Assembly: GCA_964529285.1 (NCBI GenBank) | Contig: CAZGWK010000023.1 | Location: 1-49,404, forward strand | Length of the DNA stretch: 49,404 bases | DNA from: SURF-21 sp964529285 | Lineage (GTDB): Bacteria; Actinomycetota; Geothermincolia; Geothermincolales; RBG-13-55-18 | Reading direction: 5' to 3' | In this document: positions 42,355 through 49,404 of the stretch, piece by piece | Layout: every line of letters begins with the position of its first letter | Position numbering within the stretch: position 1 is the first letter of the stretch | The notes under the pieces: generated by a model | What the model saw: the letters and a program-made list of their open reading frames with translations, nothing else | Told to the model about the DNA's origin: nothing | Database searches by the model: none | Translations under genes and position numbers: made by a program

Positions 42355-42918
42355 ATGGACATTGAAGGTCTGTTTTCCGGAAAGGAGAGGGAGATGGAAA
42401 GAGGGAGTTCGAAAACCGTTTTCTTCATACAAACGATGGCTACCATATTGTTCTTGTTCGCCTTGGTGGTGAACGCCGTCATCATCATGCAGGGTGTTCT
42501 TGAGCCCATTCACATGGTGATGGGCGACTCCATGGCGCCCGGCATCAAATCGCAGGACGGCTTGATACTCTCCTCGTCCGGGCCCGGAGACCTGCGCGTG
42601 GGAGAGGTGGTGGTATTCACCGACCCTGAGGTCCGGTCGCAGTATGTGGTCCACCGCATCGTGGACATCGAGGAGAAGGACGATGACATATACCTGCGGA
42701 CCAAGGGAGACAACAACGACGAGGTCGACCCGGTCCTTATCCGGCCCGGCCGGGTACTGGGAAAGGTGGCAATGCGTATCCCCGGATTCGGCTTCTTCTA
42801 CGATTTCGCCTGCTCACCCTGTGGGTTCCTGATGACCGTACTGGCCCCCATTCTGCTCCTCCCGCTTTCTTTCTTCTTTCTTGGCATCCAGGAGAGGCGG
42901 CGTCATAGAAGCCGGTGA
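42355..42918 (+). CDS. Signal peptidase I of the archaeal/SipW (S26B) type
   Basis: 187 residues. TM1 is about 27-48, and a C-terminal helix (FLMTVLAPILLLPLSFFFLG) ends in Arg/His-rich sequence. Catalytic Ser59 lies in MGDSMAPGI; His100 in YVVHRIVDI takes the place of the bacterial Lys, and Asp119 in TKGDNN completes the ER/archaeal-type Ser-His-Asp arrangement. Such peptidases act on selected exported proteins, for example SipW in Bacillus biofilm formation. GGGAG lies four bases before the ATG. Candidate substrates would be the exported proteins nearby, but this is inference. The 197 bases after it to the next gene hold nothing recognisable. Confidence 0.9.
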   Translation: MDIEGLFSGKEREMERGSSKTVFFIQTMATILFLFALVVNAVIIMQGVLEPIHMVMGDSMAPGIKSQDGLILSSSGPGDLRVGEVVVFTDPEVRSQYVVHRIVDIEEKDDDIYLRTKGDNNDEVDPVLIRPGRVLGKVAMRIPGFGFFYDFACSPCGFLMTVLAPILLLPLSFFFLGIQERRRHRSR

Positions 42919-43116
42919 GCCCAAGCGAGATGGCGGAGGTAATGGATGGCGGGCAGCAGATAAGGCAGGCCTTGATCCCTCTTTCTAATGGTGTTCCCGG
43001 TCAGCTCTTTCTGAATCCCACGCCGATGGCATGAGCGGGCCCGCGAGCCCTGGTTGCTCGATCTTTGATATGATGTGGGGGGTAGGAGCTAGGTCGAATC
43101 GGTTCGGAATGATCCC

Positions 43117-44742
43117 GTGGAAGACATGATGAACGAGCCGCATCAGAAGTTGCGAGTCATGGTGGTCGACGACGATGAAGGCATAGTGCAGGTCATGTCG
43201 CTCATCCTCGAGCTGGAGGGGTATGCCGTGCTAAAGGCCTACAGCGGCGTCGAAGCCCTTAAGTTGGTGCGGGAGGAGAAGCCGGACTGCATCCTGCTGG
43301 ATATCATGATGCCGGTGATGGACGGGTGGGAGGTGCTCCGCCGCTTAAGCGGGAATCTGGCCACCATGGAGATCCCCGTGGTCATCGTAACCGCCCGCAC
43401 CTCCGATCTCGACAAGATCAAAGGCTACGGGGGCGGTGCCCGGGAATACTTGACCAAGCCCTTCAGCCCGCTCGAACTCAAACAAGTCGTCGAGCGGACC
43501 CTGCAGCCGGACGTGCGCGGGGAACAGCGCGTGCACCAGGCCGATATGGTCCGGCAGTTGCAGTTGTCCACCATCCACGACATCACCAGCGCCCTGGTTT
43601 CCACCCTGGAGCTCCAGGAAATCCTCGACATCATCGCCGACCGCCTGCTGGACCTCTTTGACCTGTCGCTCTGTGGCATCAACCTCGTCGACCGGGGCGG
43701 GGGCCGGCTCAGGTTCGCAGCCGCCAAGAGTCTCGTCCCCATCAACTCCAGGGAGATGGCCCTGCTTCAGGTCATCCTGGAGGGACTGGGAGCCGAGAAC
43801 ATCGGCGAACTTAAGAGCACTCGCAGGTGCGTCAAGATAGACAATCTGCGCCCGGGCCTGACGGAGTCGGACTCGCTGCTCAATTCCCTGAAGTCCATCT
43901 ACATCTTCCCCCTGGTGGCTAAAGGGCAGCTTATCGGTGCCCTGGCCCTGACCCGCGACAGCCCGCTCCTCCTGGGGCAGGGCGAGGAGGACTTGCTCTA
44001 CGCCATCTGCAACCAGGCGGCAATGGCCATCGATAACTCCCGCCTGTACGAGGACAAGCGGCGGGACGGGGAAGTCCAGCGGGAGCTGCTGCATCGCGTC
44101 ATCACCACCCAGGAGGTGGAGCGTAGACGCCTGGCGGGGGAGCTGCACGACGGTATCATCCAGGGGCTGGTAGGCGCTTTATACAGGCAGCAGTACGCAC
44201 TGGCGCGAATGGAGAACTCACCCGACGAGGCCCGGCGTTCCCTGGAAGAGGCACGTGAGGTCATCGACGGCTCCATCACCGATATGCGCCATGTTATAAG
44301 CGGCCTGCGCCCTCCCCTCCTCGACGATATGGGGCTGGTCAAGGCGGTGGAGCGATATGCCATCTCCACCAGCGAGGCGTCGGGTTTCGACCTCATTCTC
44401 GACCTGGAAAGCAGCATCCCCCCGCTTGATCCCGAGGCGGAGAGCGGCATCTACCGTATCTTCCAGGAGTGCCTCAACAACATGGCCAAGCACTCAGGCT
44501 GCCGGCGGGGATGGGTGAGCTTGCAGGTATCGCGCGACCGGCTGGTGCTGGAGATCCGCGACGACGGCCGGGGTTTCGATATCACGGGGGCGGTGCGCCA
44601 AGAGGGATCGTACGGCCTGCTGGGGATCAGGGAGAGGGTCGAGTATCTCAGAGGAAACCTGGTAATAGATTCGGAGCAGGGGCGGGGGACTTCCGTCAGG
44701 GTGAACCTGCCGCTCAGTGAGGTAAGGGGGGATGTGCCATAA
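43117..44742 (+). CDS. REC-GAF-histidine kinase of the NarX/DegS (HisKA_3) type
   Basis: 541 residues. A receiver domain (about 8-125: VMVVDDDEG, LLDIMMPVMDGWE, VIVTARTS, YLTKPFSP) is followed by a GAF domain (150-300), a HisKA_3 dimerisation helix with phospho-His in LAGELHDGIIQGLVGALYRQ and an HATPase_c domain (FQECLNNMAKHSG, DDGRGFD, GSYGLLGIRERV). The N-terminal receiver makes it a hybrid input module. The gene is directly followed by a NarL-type regulator, its expected partner. The start is GTG 43117, ATG 43126 or ATG 43129; GGAAG at 43119-43123 fits the last of these. Confidence 0.9.
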   Translation: MEDMMNEPHQKLRVMVVDDDEGIVQVMSLILELEGYAVLKAYSGVEALKLVREEKPDCILLDIMMPVMDGWEVLRRLSGNLATMEIPVVIVTARTSDLDKIKGYGGGAREYLTKPFSPLELKQVVERTLQPDVRGEQRVHQADMVRQLQLSTIHDITSALVSTLELQEILDIIADRLLDLFDLSLCGINLVDRGGGRLRFAAAKSLVPINSREMALLQVILEGLGAENIGELKSTRRCVKIDNLRPGLTESDSLLNSLKSIYIFPLVAKGQLIGALALTRDSPLLLGQGEEDLLYAICNQAAMAIDNSRLYEDKRRDGEVQRELLHRVITTQEVERRRLAGELHDGIIQGLVGALYRQQYALARMENSPDEARRSLEEAREVIDGSITDMRHVISGLRPPLLDDMGLVKAVERYAISTSEASGFDLILDLESSIPPLDPEAESGIYRIFQECLNNMAKHSGCRRGWVSLQVSRDRLVLEIRDDGRGFDITGAVRQEGSYGLLGIRERVEYLRGNLVIDSEQGRGTSVRVNLPLSEVRGDVP

Positions 44743-44756
44743 AGCCGATCAAGGTC

Positions 44757-45380
44757 ATGGTGGTGGACGACCACAAGCTGGTACGGGAGGGGCTGGTGAG
44801 CATGCTGTCCCTCCAAAGGGACATCGAAGTAGTGGGACAGGCCTCCAACGGGGAGGAGGCGGTGGCCGGGAGCAAGAGCCTGGAACCAGACGTCATCCTC
44901 ATGGACGTCAGTATGCCGGGCATGAACGGGATCGTGGCCACGCGCATGATCAAGGATCACCATCCGGAGGCCAAGGTTATAATGCTGACCATGATGGACC
45001 AGGAGACCTACGTCTACGAGGCCATCAAGGCCGGGGCAACCGGCTACCTGCTCAAGAACACCGACCTGGAAGAATTGACCCGCGCTATCCGCACCGTCAA
45101 CAAGGGCGAAGCGTCCCTGCATTCCCAGGCCCAGGCCCAGTTGATCAAGGAATATGCCCTGATGGCCAGGCAGAACAGGGATACTTTCGGGCTGAGCGAC
45201 CGGGAGCTGGAGGTCCTGCAGCTGCTGGCTGACGGCAATACCAACAAGGACATCGCCGGGAAGCTGTTTATCAGCACGCAGACCGTGAAGACGCATATCG
45301 CCCATATCTTCGAGAAGCTGGGGGTAAAGGACCGCACCAAGGCGGTGGCTTCGGCCTTGCGCAGCGGCCTGGTCACCTGA
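44757..45380 (+). CDS. NarL/FixJ-type response regulator
   Basis: 207 residues: receiver (VVDDHKLVREGL, Asp in VILMDVSMPGMNGI, MLTMMDQE, GYLLKNTD) and LuxR-type HTH (LSDRELEVLQLLADGNTNKD, STQTVKTHIAHIFEKLGV). It is the cognate partner of the preceding kinase. ATG 44757 leaves the first beta strand short; in-frame codons back to 44739 read I-K-P-I-K-V, a normal receiver start. At 44739 the codon is ATA, overlapping the kinase's TAA, with AAGGGGGG seven bases upstream. Either ATA initiation or a shortened strand must be accepted. Confidence 0.92.
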   Translation: MVVDDHKLVREGLVSMLSLQRDIEVVGQASNGEEAVAGSKSLEPDVILMDVSMPGMNGIVATRMIKDHHPEAKVIMLTMMDQETYVYEAIKAGATGYLLKNTDLEELTRAIRTVNKGEASLHSQAQAQLIKEYALMARQNRDTFGLSDRELEVLQLLADGNTNKDIAGKLFISTQTVKTHIAHIFEKLGVKDRTKAVASALRSGLVT

Positions 45381-45484
45381 TCCCGGGCGCCGGGCATGGT
45401 ATTCCCCTTTGAGCCATCTCCGGATGCCGCGTAGGGGCCTGGCTTCTATAACTCACGTTAAGGGGAAGAGTTTATTACGGGCCT

Positions 45485-47434
45485 TCATGGCCTTGCGGAT
45501 TCGTGCCCCCCACTCCCAGCCTTCATGCTGAAACGGAAGATCGAGCCCCCGCCCTCACGCGGCTCGTACCAGATGCGGCCGCCCTGGGACTCGGCGATAT
45601 GCCGGGCGATGTACAGCCCCATGCCCATGCCGGGGGTGGAGTGGTGCAGGGCGTCCTCCACCTGGCCGAAGCGCTCGAAGATGGTACCGCGGTGTTCCTC
45701 GGGGATGCCCGGCCCCCGGTCCATCACCGCCACCACCACGTCATCGCCGTCTTCCTCTACCCGCACCTCCACCGGCGAGTCCGGGGGGGAGTATTTAGCG
45801 GCGTTATCCAGGAGGATGATCAGCAGCTGGAGCAGCTTTTGCGCATCGGAGATGACCCGGTGTGCCCGCTCCGGGAGATGGCAGGAGAGGGCGCCGCCAG
45901 CCCCGCGCGTCTTCATCTCCTTCATCACCCGTGCTAGCAGGGGCTCCAGGTCCAGCTCGCGCGTCTCCACGGCGAAGTAGCCCCGCTCGATGCGGGAAAC
46001 GTCCAGGAGCTCCCTGCCGAGCTTGTCCAGGCGATCCGCCCCGGAATCTATGGAATCGAGCATCTGCGCTCGGGTATCCTCGTCCAGCCTTTCCCACATG
46101 TCCCGCAGGATCGTCGCGTATCCCTTCATCACGGTGATGGGATGGCGCAGCTCGTGGGAGGCGACGTCGATGAATTCCTTCATGCCTTCCTCACGGGCCA
46201 GCCTCTCCTCCTCGATGGCCAGCATGTGTGCCAGCATGCCCGCCACCTCCACCTCCTCGCCGCTGAAGCGCCGCATCGCGCGATCGAAGACGCAGAGGCA
46301 GCCGATGACCTGCTCGCCCAGGAGGACGGGATAGACCAGGCAGGACCGGAAGCCGTGGGAGCGGATGAAGGTGTCCTCCCTGGCGTAAGGGATCTCACGC
46401 AGGTCCTCGTACGTCAGGGCATGCTTCTCCTCCGCGACGATGATACGGTAGCCCATGCAGGATTCCGGGTCATTGGTGATGAACAGCGCCTCGTCGCCGC
46501 ACATATCCGTCAGCCTGGAGTACCTGCCTCTCTGCAGGCGCGAATAAGCCGAGCAGGCACTCTCGAGAATCCCGCTGCTGGCACTCACTATTGCTTCCAT
46601 ATTTTCCAGAAAGTCGGGCCCGAGGTTGAGGAAGCAGCTGGTGAGGCTATCCATCCTCTTCTGTGCCCTCTTGCGTTCCTTGATATCCCGGGCGATTGAG
46701 AAAACGGTCGGTACGTGGTTGAGCTCAAAGAGCTGGGTATTGATCTCCACCGGTATGCGCGTGCCGTCCCGTGTCACGTGCACTGTCTCGTAAAGCACCT
46801 TCTTCTCGGAAAGGAGCTTTTGCATCACTTCCGGGACCATGACGGCGGTCTCCGGATCGTCGATGTCGGCGGGGGAGAGCTTCAGCAACTCCTCGCGGAT
46901 GTAGCCAAGCTGCTCGCAGGCCACGTCGTTTACCTCCACGAAGCGCCCGGGCATACCCTGTGGCGTCAGGAGATGGACAAAGAGGGCGTCGTTGACCATG
47001 TTGAAGAGGAAGCGGTAGCGGATACCGCTCTCGCGCAGAGCCTTCTCGATACGCTTGCGCTCCACCGCGTAGTTCACGGAGCGCGAGATCAGCTCTCCGT
47101 CCAACCTCCCCTTGAGCAGGTAGTCCTGGGCCCCCTCCCTCACCGCCTCCAAACCCGTCTCGACGTCGTCCAGCCCGGTGAGCACGACCACAGGCACGTG
47201 CGGGTTACTGGAGATCACCCCGCGCAGGGTGTCGGGGCCCTGGCTGTCCGGGAGGCCCAGGTCCAGGAGCACGGCGTCGCAGCCCCGCCCCAGGCACTCC
47301 AGGCCCTCTCCCAGGGTGGTGGCGCAGAGCAGCTCGATAGGGGCCCCGTCTATTTCGGCAAGCATCTCCCGGATGAGGCGAACGTCGTCGGTGTTGTCCT
47401 CTATCAGCAGTACTCTCAATGCATGCTCTCCCAC
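45485..47434 (-). CDS. REC-PAS-GAF sensor histidine kinase (HK4)
   Basis: 649 residues without a membrane segment. Receiver domain (about 5-125: LLIEDNTDDVRLI, AVLLDLGLPDSQG, VVLTGLDD, YLLKGRLDG), PAS (about 140-260), GAF (280-410), HisKA with ASHELRHPITVMKGYA, HATPase_c (LLDNAAKYSPPDSP, DRGPGIP, MGMGLYIARHI), ending GGRIWYEPREGGGS. The receiver's acceptor Asp is retained. The H-box and C-terminal signature place it in the same subfamily as HK1-HK3. It converges with the NarL regulator. The start is ATG 47434, preceded by the 206-base gap after the tyrosine kinase gene, which shows no gene. Confidence 0.9.
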   Translation of the reverse strand: MGEHALRVLLIEDNTDDVRLIREMLAEIDGAPIELLCATTLGEGLECLGRGCDAVLLDLGLPDSQGPDTLRGVISSNPHVPVVVLTGLDDVETGLEAVREGAQDYLLKGRLDGELISRSVNYAVERKRIEKALRESGIRYRFLFNMVNDALFVHLLTPQGMPGRFVEVNDVACEQLGYIREELLKLSPADIDDPETAVMVPEVMQKLLSEKKVLYETVHVTRDGTRIPVEINTQLFELNHVPTVFSIARDIKERKRAQKRMDSLTSCFLNLGPDFLENMEAIVSASSGILESACSAYSRLQRGRYSRLTDMCGDEALFITNDPESCMGYRIIVAEEKHALTYEDLREIPYAREDTFIRSHGFRSCLVYPVLLGEQVIGCLCVFDRAMRRFSGEEVEVAGMLAHMLAIEEERLAREEGMKEFIDVASHELRHPITVMKGYATILRDMWERLDEDTRAQMLDSIDSGADRLDKLGRELLDVSRIERGYFAVETRELDLEPLLARVMKEMKTRGAGGALSCHLPERAHRVISDAQKLLQLLIILLDNAAKYSPPDSPVEVRVEEDGDDVVVAVMDRGPGIPEEHRGTIFERFGQVEDALHHSTPGMGMGLYIARHIAESQGGRIWYEPREGGGSIFRFSMKAGSGGHESARP

Positions 47435-47640
47435 CTCGCGGCAGCTACACGACCTCCAGCCAGAACCCCTCCACGGACTTGACCGCCGCGAGGTGGATGA
47501 CCTTGCGGGATGCCGACGCTCGCGGGATGATTTTGCGGATCCCTATATACCAATATTCTATCATCCAGGACCGGATCAAAGTACCTAAAACCGTGGCTTT
47601 CCCGGTGATGTAGCAAGGCGTTAAGACACGCCCCCAGGTC

Positions 47641-49302
47641 TTACTTTTTGCCGCGGAAGAGGCCCTTGCGTTCATGCTCCTCCTCCTCGGTCTGGGGTGC
47701 GTAGTAGTAGTAGTGGTAGTAGCCGTAGCGGGTCGACGGGGCTATGTTGTTGATGACCAGTCCCAGGATGCGGGCGTTAACCTTGCGCAGCAGCTCTGAA
47801 GTGCGCTTGGCGTCGTCGCGGCTTGCCCTGGCGTAGCCGGCCATGACGATCACGCCGTCCACCTTGGAAGCCAGCGCCATGGCATCCGAGGCCGCCAGCA
47901 TGGGCGGGGAGTCCACCAGGATGAAATCGGCGAAATCCTTGACGCGCTCGAATACCGCGTCCATGGCCTCCGAGGCCACCAGCTCGGCGGGATTGGGGGG
48001 CTTCACACCCGCCACCAGTACGTAGAGGTTATTGTAGCCCGTCGGCTGTATCGCATCTTCCAGGGGGACGGTGCCCGTAAGCACGCCGCTTATGCCCTTG
48101 CCGGGAGATACCTTGAAGTACCTGTCGAGCACGGGCTTGCGCAGGTCGGCCTCGATGAGCAGGACTTTCTTGCCCATCTCCGACAGCGCCGCCCCCAGGT
48201 TCACCATCACCGTGGACTTGCCCTCTTCCGGCCCTGACGAGGTGAAGAGGATCACCCGCGTCTCGCCCTCCAGGTTCAGGAACTGCAGGTTGGTGCGCAG
48301 GGTGCGGTATCCCTCCACGGCAGGGTGCTGGGGCATCTCGAAGTAGATGATGTGGTTCTGGGGCAGGTTCTCCGGTTCGACGTGGGGTATCTCTCCGATG
48401 ATGGAAGTATCGTAGTGTTTCTCGAAGTCCTCCCGGGTGCGCAGGGTGTCGTCGAGGTATTCCACCAGGAAGGCCAGCCCCACCCCCAGGATCAGGCCCA
48501 GGAAGACGGCCAGGACGGCGTTGCGCGTGGGCCGCGGGCTGGTCTTGGCACCGGGCTTCGCGGGCTGGATTATCTCCAGGCCGCGCTGCTCCAGCGACTC
48601 CGCTATCCTCAAGGTGATGTATTTCTCGTACAGGGACACCCACAGGTTCACCGCGCGCTGGGCCTCGTTGAGCACCTCGGCCGGGACGTCGCCCCCCGTG
48701 TACTGGTTTACCTCCTCGGCAGCCTGCTGGATCTCGTCCTCGACCTCCTGGATGCGGTTCCACACCTCGCGGCGCGCCTCGCTTATCTCCCGGATGGCGG
48801 CGAGCTGGCGGCTGGCGATGTACTCCTCCGCGTAAGCCTGCGCGACGTCCTGGGCGAGCAGGGGGTCGGTGTCGGTGACCATGATGTCGAAGATGTTGGT
48901 GCGCTCCACCTGCTGCACGTCGACCATGGAGGCGAGCTCGGATGAGGTGGGTATCTCGCCGGGGATATATACCTCCTCGCCCTCCTGGCGCAGCCTGGCG
49001 TTCTCGTCGTACTTTATGCGCAGGGCGCTCTCCACTGCCAGCGCCATGGTGTCCGTCTTGATTATCTCCGTCTGGGTCTGGATATAGCGGTCGGGGTCGA
49101 AGAGGGCGGAGGTGAAGAAACTGCCCAGCACCGACTCGGACGCCGAGCTGACCTCGCTGAGTATCTCCACCTTCGACTGGTAGACCGGCGCCTGCAGGAA
49201 GGTGAAGATAAGGGTGAGGGCGAGCACTACCACCACCGTGCCGATGATGATCCACCGGCGGTTGATGAGCACGTTTATATAGTCTCTTAACTCCAAATCC
49301 AC
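47641..49302 (-). CDS. Wzz/BY-kinase polysaccharide tyrosine autokinase
   Basis: 553 residues. TM1 (17-37) and TM2 (262-281) frame a Wzz-type periplasmic domain with a coiled coil (170-200). The cytoplasmic kinase has Walker A (355-364, SSGPEEGKST), Walker A' (LLIEADLRKP), Walker B (FILVDSPPMLAASDA) and a C-terminal Tyr cluster (YGYYHYYYYAP) followed by an acidic/basic tail. It controls chain length and export of exopolysaccharide or capsule by cyclic Tyr autophosphorylation. No glycosyltransferases are within the window; they would lie beyond 49404 if linked. The pseudogene at 21768 is a decayed relative. The 102 bases after its start to the window end hold only a partial CCTGGGG, possibly the beginning of another repeat copy. 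Confidence 0.93.
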   Translation of the reverse strand: MDLELRDYINVLINRRWIIIGTVVVVLALTLIFTFLQAPVYQSKVEILSEVSSASESVLGSFFTSALFDPDRYIQTQTEIIKTDTMALAVESALRIKYDENARLRQEGEEVYIPGEIPTSSELASMVDVQQVERTNIFDIMVTDTDPLLAQDVAQAYAEEYIASRQLAAIREISEARREVWNRIQEVEDEIQQAAEEVNQYTGGDVPAEVLNEAQRAVNLWVSLYEKYITLRIAESLEQRGLEIIQPAKPGAKTSPRPTRNAVLAVFLGLILGVGLAFLVEYLDDTLRTREDFEKHYDTSIIGEIPHVEPENLPQNHIIYFEMPQHPAVEGYRTLRTNLQFLNLEGETRVILFTSSGPEEGKSTVMVNLGAALSEMGKKVLLIEADLRKPVLDRYFKVSPGKGISGVLTGTVPLEDAIQPTGYNNLYVLVAGVKPPNPAELVASEAMDAVFERVKDFADFILVDSPPMLAASDAMALASKVDGVIVMAGYARASRDDAKRTSELLRKVNARILGLVINNIAPSTRYGYYHYYYYAPQTEEEEHERKGLFRGKK

Positions 49303-49404
49303 GCTCCGTAACGGCCGCTCGCTTCTTTATCCTCGTTTATCGGCCTCCCGGAAATTCAATTTAATGGTAGATGTTTCTCTATAAATGTACAACGACACCT
49401 GGGG

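Overview
This is a GC-rich bacterial scaffold of 49,404 bases with one 100-N gap at 9992-10091, so it is probably part of a metagenome-assembled or draft genome. Start codons are ATG, GTG and TTG behind strong AAGGAGG-type ribosome binding sites. The content suggests a deep-branching actinobacterial lineage, possibly relatives of Geothermincolia: a two-gene Suf-like Fe-S system, secreted proteins with tandem WYLPEG/GFDEW repeats, and many PAS/GAF histidine kinases. No ribosomal marker is present, so this placement is inference. No rRNA, tRNA, CRISPR array or transposase was seen.

Layout. 0.1-3.6 kb: a radical SAM enzyme with a PqqD-like front domain and a small Cys protein, then a secreted CocE/S15-type hydrolase. 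3.8-10.0 kb: two large soluble PAS/GAF histidine kinases that are paralogues of each other. 10.2-16.2 kb: a minus-strand block (zinc alcohol dehydrogenase, split transketolase, SCP2-like protein), a 4-hydroxybutyryl-CoA dehydratase-like enzyme, and a divergent TetR regulator with a clear palindromic operator over the dehydratase promoter. 16.5-18.9 kb: a drug exporter, a cytochrome b5-like lipoprotein and a small Cys-rich ORF. 19.2-21.2 kb: the SufC/SufB-like pair. 21.4-25.9 kb: a DUF2007 protein, a decayed tyrosine-kinase pseudogene and two exported proteins. 26.0-30.1 kb: a RiPP-like locus. 30.4-37.0 kb: four paralogous secreted fibronectin-III-like proteins separated by long non-coding gaps with GC-rich hairpins. 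37.3-49.3 kb: a signalling region (three kinases, two response regulators, a degenerate HD-GYP protein), an archaeal/SipW-type signal peptidase and an intact polysaccharide tyrosine autokinase.

The most interesting element is the RiPP-like locus at 25,999-30,101. It combines parts typical of lasso peptide clusters (B2 transglutaminase-like protease, RRE/B1 protein, HPr-kinase-like protein, nucleotidyltransferase) with a radical SAM/SPASM enzyme in place of the lasso cyclase. An overlooked 50-codon ORF overlaps the end of the radical SAM gene. It encodes a Cys-, Trp- and Tyr-containing peptide whose leader carries YEKPQM, a near match to the lasso leader motif YxxPxL. A second notable pattern is an intergenic repeat family (GGGGTCAGCCC...GGGGTCAGGCC). 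Its copies lie within a few bases of stop codons, always in the same orientation relative to the gene they follow.
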